Translations under genes and position numbers: made by a program | Shown here: in pieces, positions 11,216 to 20,789 of the stretch | Layout of the letters: the number at the start of each line of letters is the position of its first letter | How positions within the stretch are numbered: position 1 is the stretch's first letter | Notes under the pieces: generated by a model | What the model saw: only the letters and a program-made list of their open reading frames with translations | The model's database searches: none | What the model was told of the DNA's origin: nothing | Assembly (NCBI GenBank): GCA_021234155.1 | Contig: JAJEKV010000009.1 | Span: forward strand, 6,435,546 to 6,499,545 | Direction of reading: 5' to 3' | Source of the DNA: Isoetes taiwanensis | Lineage: Eukaryota > Streptophyta > Lycopodiopsida > Isoetales > Isoetaceae | DNA: 64,000 bases

Positions 11216-11275
11216 ACGTACAAACGTATAAATACAGTATATTTTGTATTTCTATCATGATCATGGTTTCTTACA
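11216..11275 (-). repeat. Right inverted repeat of Y
   Basis: Complement of the left repeat. On the minus strand it begins TGTAAGAAACC and is followed by GGGGGTTCCTTTTAAT and then the PBS, so it sits where the 5' LTR should be. Only ~76 bp separate the TG from the PBS. Confidence 0.9.
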
Positions 11276-11803
11276 GGATTACTTCTTTACCTGTTATCTC
11301 AATGACCTTGCCCTCTGGCGTTGTTAAGGTCACCTTCCGCTTCCCACAATCAATGACAACTCCTGCTGGTCCAAGATATTCCATGCCTATTATCAAATCA
11401 TATTTGCCGATGTTCATCACTTCGGCTCCCAGTGCTACATTGATTCCTGGCAAGTCTACGTTGAAGTTGATCCTCTTCCCTGCTGTGTGCCTGATTGCCC
11501 CACTAGCCAACACAACTGGCCTAGGCTTGGACTTGAAAGGCTTCAGCTTCAACATCTGTACCATCCTTGGCGACGCAAAGTTATGGGTGCTCCCTGTATC
11601 TATCAAGACTATGAAAGATTTTGCTTGGGCTTTCCCGGTTGTCGAGATGACTTGATATTGGCTTTCGGGGTTCTCAGTGTCAATGGCGGCAAAAATATGG
11701 CACTCACCCTGGATGTAGTCTGGTGCATCGTCCTCGTCAGCGTCCGTGGGTGCCTCCCATCCCATCTCCGCTAGTGCCGTGTTCATCACCAAGGGGCAGT
11801 TGT
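11276..11803 (-). pseudogene. X aspartic protease domain
   Basis: Retropepsin domain with active-site motif FIVLIDTGSTHNF, then the flap region and the second signature YDLIIGMEYLGPAGVVIDC typical of Ty3/gypsy protease. The frame is open from the knuckle to KEVIL at 11,276, where element Y begins. The expected protease-RT linker (SYKPQSCNA…) is found at 746 on the far side of Y. The enzyme would cleave the Gag-Pol polyprotein. Confidence 0.85.
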
Positions 11804-13319
11804 TTGTCCTATGCCCTGGCTAGAAACACCTAAAGCACAGCTGCTTTTCTATGCACTCCTGCTTCTTCTCTTTGGGAATGGATTGCAAAAACTGTTTCAC
11901 TGCCTTGGAATAGTTGGAGCCCCCTCCTTGCTCTTTGAAGGTCACCTGCTTCTTATCCTGCTTGCCAAAGTTTGCATTGCCCTGCTTCCCATAGTTAGCG
12001 TTGTATTGAGGTCTGCTAGTTGCTGGGCTTGCTGCTCTTGGGCTATAACTTCCTGTGCCCTTTCCCTTATCCTGATAGTACTGCTGCCGCTCTTGGGGTC
12101 TGGTTCCTTGCAGGCTGACTACTTTGGACTCTGCTTCTGACACCATCCTAGGGTTGATGGGTCCTGTGGTAAGACGTTAAACTGCCATACCCAAGGTCAC
12201 GGGTTCAACGCCTCGTTGTGAAAGTGGCCATGCAATGTAAAGTTGGTGGGGGAAGGACCCACTTCAGCAATGTAAAGTGGTGGGGGCAGGACCCATCTGG
12301 GTGTGTTGTAAAGTGTCACATGTCCGATAGGATGCTGCCTTGTGGTGTGACGTTAAAATCTCTTCTTCTTCTTCTTCTTACTAGCTTCTGGATCTCCTCA
12401 TTCAACCCTTCTATGTAACCCTCCACTGCATGCCTTTTATTTAACTTTGGCACATAGAGCCTTAGTCTCATGAATTCTTCCGTGTACTTTTGAACTGATT
12501 TGTTGCCCTGCTGCAACCTGTAAAACTGCTGCATCATGTGACACTTGTGTTCTCTTGGCACATAATGGCGCTTGAATGCCTTAGCAAACTTCTTGAACCT
12601 GCAACTGTCCCTGCTTAGTCCATGTGCTTTGGCGTAGCCCTTCCACCAAATCCTGGCTGCTCCCTTCAGGTTTGCTGTAGCTACTCTGCCTTTGTCCTTG
12701 TCTTTCATGCTGTAGGCATTGCCATACTCTCTCATTTCGTCTAGCCATGTCTCTGCCTCCATACCAGACCTGTTATCTCCCGAGAATTGTTTCAACTTTC
12801 TTGATTTCCATACGTTACTGAGCGCTGAGTCAACCTTCTTCTGATAGTCAGATTGTGTCCTGTCCCTATCGCGGTTTGGACCCTCCCGGCGGTCCTGCCT
12901 CTCTTCCTCCTGCTCTTCCAATCCAGAATCAGAGTCTGAACTAGAGTCGGAGGACCCCTTGCTAGGTGATCTCCTTCTCCGGCTTCTCTTCCTTGGTTGA
13001 ACTGTTCGGCCGGCTGGGTTTCTGGCAGTTGCACATTCTGGTCTTGTCCTCCTGTTGCTGCTCCTGCCAGCAATGCTCTTATCTCATGAATGTCCGTCTT
13101 AATCTGAGATAGCTCCTCTTCTGGTGTTGGTGCATCAAACTTTTGGTACAGATTTCTTGGTCGGAATTGCCTTGATGGAGTGCGCTCTTGCTCACGTGGT
13201 CCTTGTTCCTCAATGTTCCTAGGTGATCTAGCTGCATCCACATTAGATTGAACCCTGATAATTAGTTCTTTGTTTGGGTTGTTGCGCTGGTTTGTTTGAT
13301 GATGCAATTGTGGGGGCAA
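11804..13319 (-). pseudogene. gag: X gag (capsid and zinc knuckle), interrupted by a SINE
   Basis: A Gln/Arg/Pro-rich N-terminus starts at the ATG at 13,319. A frameshift near 12,920 joins it to the retrotransposon gag core, which has the usual ETWLDEM, ARIWWKG, FKRHYVPRE and QGNKSVQKYTEEFMRLR blocks (12,400-12,800). The SINE at 12,151-12,380 separates this from the nucleocapsid part. The CCHC knuckle is CFRCF-stop-PGHRTNNC: the stop at 11,820-11,822 is TAG where a CAG (Gln) is likely. Gag forms the retroelement particle and binds its RNA. Confidence 0.85.
12151..12380 (+). mobile_element. tRNA-derived SINE inserted in X gag
   Basis: The element splits the gag coding sequence. A box A-like GTGGTAAGACG (about 12,166) and a clear box B GGTTCAACGCC (12,202-12,212) sit at normal polymerase III promoter spacing. 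It ends with GTGACGTTAAAATC and a (TTC)n tail at 12,360-12,379. The possible target duplication is only CTAG on each side. The tail core GACGTTAAAA also ends LINE-type 3' sequences in this window, which suggests which machinery mobilised it. Confidence 0.7.
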
Positions 13320-13426
13320 TTTATATGTTAAGAAAACATAATTAAGATCACTTGTTTATATTCATGGATATAATACTATTTATACATTCAAGATATTAAT
13401 CATGGAAATTGAAAACATTTCTAATT

Positions 13427-14909
13427 CTATTCTTGAAATTTCTTCAAGTAATCCGGGTTGTCCTCCAAAACTTTCTTCACTTCGGTCGTGCCGATTGTTC
13501 GCCCTAAGTTCCTCAGGATATTTGTGGCGGTGCCTCCTTGAAGTGCGGTCACCAAGTCTTCAATCCTCCTTTCTGATGTATAGGTTGCAGTAACTGCCAA
13601 TCTGTCCTGTCGCCTATAGGGGACCGCGAAGTCGAAGATGCTCAATGTTATTGTTCTCTTGACGAGGATGACATGATCGATGTTTGGGGCCATACGAGCA
13701 TGACTTCCGAATCCTGAGAGAGCAATGAGCATAAAGACTCCTTCTTCACCCCATGGGCTGAATTGGCGGTGTATAACCGCTATCCTTCCATCAATGAGCA
13801 AGGGGAGATAGAACCTGAGGGCTTTGTCATGCCCTGCCTCTTCGCCGGATCTGAGTGCTGCTCTGTGTCTTCCGGAGTACTCATCAACCGGTACTTCCAC
13901 CATCTCTCTGTAATCGCGGTACACGGTAGCTGTCAGGTTGATGCTGCCTTCAGCTAGTGCTGGTGCCGATGCCGATGTGCTAGGTAGGAGCGCGGACGTT
14001 GATTTTCCTTTGATTCCCATGTGCTCCTGCATTGCTAAGAACTCCTCTTCCGAGGGCAACTCCTGTTCAGCCATCATCTGTCTGATGCCGGTGTAGGCTT
14101 CTGTATCCGTTGACGTCTGAGCAGTGTATGTCCGGGCTTCCCTTATGCTAACAGGAAAGTCTTGTGTTTCTCGGTCGATGAAGTTGTCAAGGTCTGGGTC
14201 TTGCCGTAGAAGATGCAGAAGTTCGTCTATTCTATAGCCCCTATCTCTGCACTCTGGGAGGTTCTTGATGTCGTGGGGGGTTAAGTACGCCTCTCCTTGG
14301 ATAATCACTGGGGTCAAGCTTGTTATTCCTTGCCCAAGTGGTGGGGCTGTTCTTGGCCTTCTTCGAAGCTTTGGAGCTGCTGCTCTGCTTGCTGCCTTTC
14401 TTGTACTAGGTCGATGTCTTTTGTGTCCGAGTCGCGTCCTTCCTCTTCTTCTTCTTCCTCTGCCTCCTCGTATACAAGGCACATCTGCTCTTCTTCAGCT
14501 GCTGCCATGGCCATTGGCTCGACGTCTAAGGGTTGCACAGATGGTTCTCCTATCTGGGTTTGGGCTCGAAGAGATAGGAAAATAGCTACGGCTGCGGTGT
14601 AAGAAAAGTATCTCCTCCTATTGACAGCTATGGACTTGTTTTCTAGGTACTTGTCTATATTGGGGATGTCTTGCAGAGCTGTCTTGAGGGCCATGCTTGG
14701 AGCAAAGTATCCTATGCAAGGTGGGAGCTCTACTAGATAAGGTCCTATCCTAGCATGGAACTCAGACATGATGTCTTGGTAGAAGGTGTAGCATTGATGG
14801 TAGCCTCCACATCAACCTCCTTCTGGAAGACGGCAAAGACGGAGTTGATGTCGGCCTCGGCAACATGAGCTGTGGCGTTGTACCATCGCCTAAATGCAGA
14901 GGTTGCCAT
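13427..14909 (-). pseudogene. Second extra gene of X, unrecognised ~490-residue protein
   Basis: I do not recognise this family. It opens MATSAFRRWYNATAHVAEAD after a TATA-bearing leader and runs to a stop at 13,427-13,429 (…DYLKKFQE). One frameshift lies near residue 45 and another near 14,330-14,480. Features: a moderately hydrophobic N-terminal third, a very acidic run of Glu (about 14,440-14,470), a low-complexity Ser/Ala/Pro segment (about 13,960) and a compact C-terminal half with alternating hydrophobic strands (around FMLIALSGFG and VILVKRTITLSIFDF). No gag, zinc-knuckle, protease or nuclease motif is visible. It lies between the histone-like gene and gag on the same strand. It could be a structural or DNA-binding accessory protein. 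Confidence 0.55.
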
Positions 14910-15011
14910 GGTATAAGAGCAGCTGGGGATGATGGGAAAGCGCCTTAGGGAGCTGGAAAATCGGCTTGGAGTGAGGAGCAAAGGTGTAGGATGCAAATGA
15001 GGGTTGCGGTC

Positions 15012-15019
15012 TATTTATA
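15012..15019 (-). promoter_or_regulatory. TATA box of the second extra gene
   Basis: The minus strand reads CCTATAAATAGAC, 103 bp before the ATG at 14,909 and about 170 bp beyond the nearest palindromic repeat. It shares sequence and layout with the TATA box at 17,116-17,123. Confidence 0.55.
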
Positions 15020-15191
15020 GGTAAAACCCTAATTTTGGGAAATTTCAAAGTTGGGGAATCCCTATGATTCTAAGATATTGCTATGCAAATGACAGGCTAA
15101 CTATGTTGAAGAGTGCATTCTAAGGATCCTATTGCAACAAATTTCATCTAATTTGGAGAAAGTTAGGACAAACTAGGACAATTATGGTGTG

Positions 15192-15623
15192 ACCACTCAC
15201 ACAGTGCGCGAGGAGCAAATCCGAAAATGGCAGATTTGGTCTGGGCGCACTCTGTGAGGGGTGGGGGCCTGTTTGGGTCAAGGATGATGCCAAACATGCA
15301 AACTAATTTCTTCATTTGGACAACTTTTGGCATAGATTTGGGGTCGACCACTCACACAGTGCGCGAGGAGCAAATCCGAGAATGGCGGATTTGGTCTGGG
15401 CGCACTCTGTGAGGGGTGGGGCTCCATTTGGGTTTGGATTGGCCAATTTCTACAATCTAAGGGTCAAATCCTACTAAACACAATGAGCTGGGTCGGATGG
15501 TGCCCTTACTTTCTTCATTTGGATAATTATTGGCCAAGATCAGTGCTCGACCACTCACACAGTGCGCGAGGAGCAAATCCGAGAATGGCGGATTTGGTCT
15601 GGGCGCACTCTGTGAGGGGTGGG
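15192..15623. repeat. Three ~70-nt palindromic repeats upstream of the second extra gene
   Basis: Copies lie at 15,192-15,264, 15,347-15,420 and 15,550-15,623, with start-to-start distances of 155 and 203 bp. They are nearly identical to the two copies at 17.2-17.5 kb. The first has a changed inner stem (CCGAAAATGGCAG). All lie in the gap between the histone-like gene's stop and the TATA box of the next gene. Confidence 0.85.
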
Positions 15624-15761
15624 GCCAAAAACACTGAGTTTTGCTCCAATTTTGTTGATTCCAAATGCAGAACTTAGTAATACACCCTAATTAAACATGA
15701 TTTAACACATCAATTCGACAAAACCATAAATTTGTATTTACAAAAATTATTTACAATAGAC

Positions 15762-16997
15762 TTAACAGTCTTCTTTCTTAATATATCTGGCGAGCCTCAT
15801 ATCCTTAGGCATCCATATTACCCTTTTTGCGTGTATAGTGCGCATGCTACCGAGTCTTCAAAGTGCTGGACAATCCTCTGCTCGGCTGCCTCCTATAGCG
15901 CAAGTAACATGTCATCGGTTACCCGCTTGGTCTTGTCAAATTCCTGCAAAATCTCGCGAGTGAGTCTCGCGAAGGGGGCTCTCGGGATCAGAAGTCCATA
16001 GCTCCTCTGGAAATGCCTGATCTCCCGAGCAGCTTTGGCAAAATATGAGTCGGCCTTTCTCCTGATCGGCTTCCTCGGAGGTGCTGGTCTCTCAGGGGGC
16101 GGCTTCAGTGTGTTCTTCTTGGTTGGCCTGCCTCCTTCGACATAGGTGACCTTGTGCTCCTTGTAGTACTTTGAGTATTCCTCGTAAATTCTCGTGTACT
16201 GGGTATACTCTTTGAGTTTCTTCCTGTACTCAAGCTCGTGCTTGAGTACATATGACTCCCGCGCAGGCCTCAGCTTGTTCTTGTCTGCTGCCGGGTGCTT
16301 TGGGGATGGCCACCTTGGGTACGGGGATACCTCTGCTGCTACCTCCTCCTCCTCATTTCCTGGGTTCGAGGGTCCCGAGCCCTCAGCTGGAGCAAGGATC
16401 CTTATCCTCTCATCTGACTCAGTGTCAGATGAGGATGGCGGCTTATCGGGCTCTTGCTCCCGAATGACGACTCCTTTGGCTGGGGTCGTCTTTAACTTCT
16501 GCCGGCTCTCTTTAGGCAACTCGGGGCTTTCCCCTTGTCCTGCGCTTCCTGCGCTCCTCCTTCTTCTGTCTCCTCTCCTCCTTCCGTTTCTGGCGCTCTT
16601 CCTTCTCTCGCCGGCACTCCTCTTTGGTCTTCTTGACCTGAGTTTCTTCGTCCTCCCTTTTCCTCTTCCACTCCTTCTTCTCTAATTTCTTGAGCTCCCT
16701 CTCTAGCTCCCTCCTTAGTTCTTCTGCAGCTCCCTCATCTTCCATTGGCTGGCTTTCGCTCGGCTCCTGGGCCCCTCACTGTATGTTGGGCTGCTCCTCC
16801 TCGTGTCATGTGCTGCTCTTTCTCTGGCTCTGAGCCTCCTCTTGGGCGTCACGGGTTGGCCTCTGCATCCTTCTCAGCTTGGATGGCTCACGAGCACATG
16901 CGGCCTTGGCTAGGGTGGCTAGCTCACAGGCACTCACATGGTCTTCGGGCATACAATGAGCTCTGGGAGGTGATGCACGTTTGAGCGGAGGGGCCAT
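15762..16997 (-). pseudogene. Histone H3-fold protein with long charged N-terminal extension (carried by X)
   Basis: The span is about 410 codons. The N-terminal ~250 codons are unlike any family I recognise and include a long Lys/Arg/Glu-rich, coiled-coil-like stretch (about 16,512-16,740). From 16,060 the protein follows histone H3 helix by helix: AREIRHFQRS (H3: LREIRKYQKS), LLIPRAPFARLTREI (H3: LLIRKLPFQRLVREI), a loop 1 of the same length as canonical H3, then HFEDSVACAL (H3: LFEDTNLCAI) and MPKDMRLARYIKKEDC before the stop (H3: MPKDIQLARRIRGERA). Damage: stop at 15,893-15,895 where H3 has Gln (CAG to TAG), two in-frame TGA stops near 16,750-16,805, one frameshift near 16,520 and small frameshifts just before MPKD. 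The start is the ATG after the TATA box. Loop 1 is not lengthened as it often is in CENH3. The fold assignment is strong; function is unknown, and nucleosome-like DNA packaging is only a guess. Confidence 0.75.
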
Positions 16998-17115
16998 GTT
17001 TTGTATCAACGCAATCCGACTCACGTGCTTAAGCGCCTAAACATCGTCTTTGGGGACGATGGGAGAATGCATTTCTTTGGAGGAGGTAAATGTAAAATGA
17101 GGAACCCTAATTGTC

Positions 17116-17123
17116 TACTTATA
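17116..17123 (-). promoter_or_regulatory. TATA box of the histone-like gene
   Basis: The minus strand reads CCTATAAGTAGAC, 119 bp before the ATG at 16,997 and about 110 bp after the last palindromic repeat. It matches the CCTATAAATAGAC in front of the second extra gene, including a CCTCATTT element shortly downstream in both leaders, which suggests related core promoters. Confidence 0.55.
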
Positions 17124-17232
17124 GGTGTTCACCTTTTTAGGGTTTGGACCTGCAATTCCATATTATGCCATTCTAGGAGATATTAGTGTAGTTATGATGA
17201 ATACATTGGGTTTATGTAGCCAAAAAGCATCC

Positions 17233-17516
17233 ACCACTCACACAGTGCGTGAGGAGCAAATCCGAGAATGGCGGATTTGGTCTGGGCGCACTGTGTGAGA
17301 GGTCACCTCTTTTTGGGTCCAATTTTCAATTTATAAGGAGTTTCTTGGTGACCTAACATGCAAAACTAGCTAGAATCTAAGGAATAAGCTGAACTGCACT
17401 ATTAGATTAGCTAAATTATGCATCTAACTAGGTCAACTTGGGTCCACCACTCACACAGTGCGCGAGGATCAAATCCGAGAATGGCGGATTTGGTCTGGGC
17501 GCACTCTGTGAGGGGT
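17233..17516. repeat. Two ~70-nt palindromic repeats upstream of the histone-like gene
   Basis: Copies lie at 17,233-17,303 and 17,446-17,516. Each has outer arms ACCACTCACACAGTGCGC and GCGCACTCTGTGAGGGGT (imperfectly complementary), enclosing a second perfect stem CAAATCCG/CGGATTTG around a 7-nt loop. Both copies are followed by CACCTCTTTTTGG. Start-to-start spacing is 213 bp. The same repeat occurs three times upstream of the next gene and was noticed nowhere else in the window. Confidence 0.85.
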
Positions 17517-17719
17517 CACCTCTTTTTGGCGAAATTTGGTTGGGTTTTTGCTAAAACTTACTACTAATGTAGCATTAACCTACTTACTGCACTAGAAATT
17601 GGAAAAAAATTTCCCAATTTTCGAGGTTCATGCTTGGGTGGCTATTCCCAAGACTGGGAGTCTACTGTTAGTTCTAACAGGAAAATTGTCAGTGCTCGAC
17701 CTTGGTGTACCAAGATCAT

Positions 17720-17731
17720 GCTCTGATACCA
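17720..17731 (-). other. X primer-binding site (tRNA-iMet type)
   Basis: The minus strand reads TGGTATCAGAGC, the standard plant retrotransposon PBS complementary to the 3' end of initiator tRNA-Met. It lies one base from the LTR end (CA on the minus strand). It fixes the element's orientation and shows that the two extra genes lie between PBS and gag. Confidence 0.85.
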
Positions 17732-19041
17732 CTGTGATGTCCCCTACTTCTTATACGATACACACATCATTATCGGAAGTGAGCATTCCCACGGCGACCA
17801 AGCTGGCGGGGGCCATCCACGACACCACTCCCGGTGGAATGAGCGACAAGGGAAGAGTGGATGTGTCATTCACTGGCTCCCTTGAATTAGGCCTATATCT
17901 TGGAAGCATGAATAAACATGAGTACATAATAACAATATATCAATACAATCACCTCGAAGGGTGAACACATCATAATCATCACATAAACAACAATATCAAC
18001 ATGAGCAATAGCAACAAGGAAATCCTACCCGGGGCTCGGACTCAAGGGGTTTGGCCCGGCGGCTTGGGCCTCGAAGTCATTGGAGGCGAATTCATGGCAA
18101 TGGGTTTGGCTGGCATAAGAACATAGGTGAGGGTAGTCCACACCATCCAGCCCCTCATGTGCACACTTTGCGAGTAGGTTGAAAAGTATTGGAACCGGGC
18201 GTAGCTGCCCGGGTACATAGCCGGGGAGGGCTGTGCGGGTTGCATCTCCCAGCCCGATGAGGCGGGAGGAGAGTCACCTCTCCTCCAGGGGCATGCATGC
18301 CCATCACAAGTGGCTAGAGGACCACTGCCCTTATTCGACTTAACCTCATGGAAGGCGCATCGCCCCAAAGGTGTCGAGCTCATGCCTTGCCCACACGCAG
18401 TGGCAAGCCATTAAGCCTAGCTCACTAAAGTTCCTGGTAGGCTTTACACACTAGAGGAACTCTTCTGTGATGGGACAAGTCCCCCTTTTTCATCGGCTTA
18501 GCCCCTCCACCCACAACCAGGCGGGCTCATTGTGTACAGGCCGCATGTAACTGGGAACTAGGAGGCTACCTAGAATCATCTGCTACACAGGCTTTAGGCC
18601 TCTACCCCCCTTCCCAATACATGGAGGTCACAGAGTGAAATACCAACATCATCACAGAACTGAAATGAATAATATCATCTAATCTACCTACCTAAACATC
18701 CAAGATTAGGTTCCTTTGTTAGGGCTTATGATCTCGGGATCTATAAGGCCTCTATGGCTGAACTAACATGCTAAACTAGCTTATTGCCTAGCCGAAAGGC
18801 GGCTTTGCACAACAGAATGACTGATTACCTGGTCCTCGACCTGCTCCAGATCCTCGAAATGCATCCATGCCCTTGATCTTGCTGAAGACTGCTGCTACTC
18901 GACGATCTGTTGTGCAAAGGCGGCTTTATAGAGCCTAGCGATGCGAATTTGGGTCTTAGCTTGGCCGGAATGGCCCAAGAGAATCCCAAATGCGAAAGAA
19001 GGAAGGGAGTTCAAGGAAAACCCTAAATGCAAAGAGAAGAA

Positions 19042-19627
19042 TGTTTGGGGTCTGGGTTCGGGAACTCCTGCAAGACAGCCCTCTGTGAGGACCCTTGGAT
19101 CTAACAGGAGAATCCGGGGGACTATGTCACGCGGGATTTGCAAGAAAAGAACAAGAAGAAGAAAACAGAACAGAAGAGAACAATAAGAGGAAAATGATAA
19201 GCTTCCTTGATATCAATGATGAACATACATGAGCTCTCATAATCGAGAGAAGACTGAAGAGAGACAAGACTCAAAACTCATCTAAAAACTCATGTGCTAG
19301 CTATACTAATATATATACAATGGCCTTTGGCCCAATATAGACACTCGGTGATCTCGGTGCCGACTCACGGAAGGAGGGCGATTTCTTGAGGAATGTTGGC
19401 GGTGCCTCTTGAAGTGCCTAGAATCCTGGCCCGGCCGGCGAGGCGGTGGCGGGCCGTCACTTGTCTGGCGGGCCTCTTGTTGTGGGCCGGGCCGGGCTTT
19501 ATTTGCGTGGTCTGTATTTGGTCTTCTGGCGAGCCTTTGATGGCTGACCCGTGGTATTTGTGGATCCTTGTTCTTGACCTGGTCCGTCGTATGCATGAAT
19601 AGTCTACCCGGGAGGCACGGGACTAAC
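19042..19627 (-). repeat. Z 3' LTR
   Basis: 586 bp from TGTTTGGGG to GGGACTAAC, with short inverted ends TGTT/AACA (the last A is altered here). Homologous to 29,520-30,101 and 51,262-51,852 along its length, with differences clustered at CTG/CAG sites. Confidence 0.85.
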
Positions 19628-19641
19628 TCCCCACCAAAGCG
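19628..19641 (-). other. Z polypurine tract
   Basis: The minus strand reads TTTGGTGGGGA immediately before the 3' LTR, a short purine-rich plus-strand primer as expected for an LTR element. Confidence 0.5.
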
Positions 19642-20789
19642 ACACTCGGGGTGAAGAAAAGGAGGAAGTGTTTTGAAGGCGGGGAAGCCATCGGTCTGAA
19701 AGTGATCCTCACGGGAGTGAGGGCGGGCACCATTATGGTAAGTGCCTATGAGATCTGGCGTATTTGAAGAGCGGGGAGGAGTGTTGAGCCCAAAGGCGGG
19801 GATCAGCATCAATGAGAAAATGAGGCGCACCATGTCTTCAAGGCGGCGTGGGCGTCGAGAAGAAACAAGCCCGACATTCCATGAGCGAGGCGGGTCTGGG
19901 GCCGGCGAAAACCTTGTTTGGCATTCGGATTGCGATAAAAATGGGACCTTTGCCGATTTAAGGAGCTGAGCAAGATACATTTTAGAGCAGCACAAAAACA
20001 CTGCTTGAAGGTGGGTGAAGGATCACGGTGAGGTGGCGGCGTGCAAGAAGGTGTCAAGACCATGTAAGCGCATCGCTCAGCGGCGTTGCCAACCACGCTC
20101 ATTAGCAATATAGATCAATTGCGTGGTGTTATCAAGAGTGGCACCCTCCTCCCAATGGGGCCCGGCGAACAAAGCGGGGGATCCCCAGGAGATCCCGTCG
20201 AGATCGAGGTGGAGTCCATCGGCATGGCCATCCATGACCTTTGTCCAAAGGGGAGGCAATGTCAGTCGGGAACACGGGGCGTGGAGGAACACCCGGGGAA
20301 GCATAGGGAGAGGAACCATGCGGGTGGGCGTGGGTTCTTGAGCACTGCTCCCGGAATTCGACAAGGGCGGATCAAGAGCTTTACACCAAGCGATCCCAGG
20401 CGCAGTGAGAGAGTTGAGAGTTGACAGGAGGGCTATCGGCACTGTGGGGGCTGTCTTGCTATCGGAAAGAGCACGTAATTGATTGTAACCCGGCGAGGTG
20501 TTGCATATAAATTTGTGCATAGGGGAAGATCCTCGGGATGTCCTAGATACTTCCTTATTTGTTGCGGCACTTAAAGCTTGCGGAGAGGTAAATGATGTGC
20601 AAGCTTCGGGGCATGTACTCTTGATGAAGGCGTGTGTTAAGAGCATGATCAGCGAATAGGGGTTGTTATCCTGAAGCAACCATTGAAGAGTGGGGTCACC
20701 ACGAAAGTTACGTCGTGGCCCATCCGAAATCTCTCACGTGTATCACCCGGATAGAAATCATGAAAAATGTAAGCCATAGGATGAGCGAT
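19642..20789 (-). other. Z 3' region before the polypurine tract, no gene assigned
   Basis: Minus-strand frames are open in part (20,077-20,679) but show no family signature. The stretch may be the C-terminal end of the extra gene at 20,790-22,620 or untranslated sequence. Nothing else is recognised. Confidence 0.35.

Larger units (their letters stand above)
747..11275 (-). mobile_element. Element Y: gypsy-type retroelement bounded by 60-bp inverted repeats
   Basis: Y lies inside the X pol frame and reads on the minus strand: inverted repeat, 16 nt, PBS (11,188-11,199), repeat-rich leader, gag (10,285 down to 8,357), LINE insertion, protease, RT, partial RNase H, inverted repeat. Integrase and the end of RNase H are missing. 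The ends are not direct LTRs: 747-806 and 11,216-11,275 are reverse complements with 3 mismatches in 60. Y therefore looks like a rearranged retroelement, or one captured between inverted ends. Confidence 0.7.

Noticed and set aside
14370-14450. TRKAASRAAAPK-like segment resembling an H3 tail
   Set aside because: It lies in the alternative frame of the acidic segment of the second extra gene and is a basic low-complexity coincidence, not linked to the real H3 fold 1.5 kb away.
14323-14482. Two overlapping open frames, one Glu-rich and one Arg-rich, suggesting dual coding
   Set aside because: The GAG/GAA-rich stretch reads as Glu in one frame and Arg in another by composition. The neighbouring conserved parts join by a simple frameshift, so dual coding is unnecessary.
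15762-16060. Assignment of the histone-fold protein as a centromeric H3
   Set aside because: Loop 1 is not lengthened and no centromere-specific feature is evident; only general H3 similarity can be supported.
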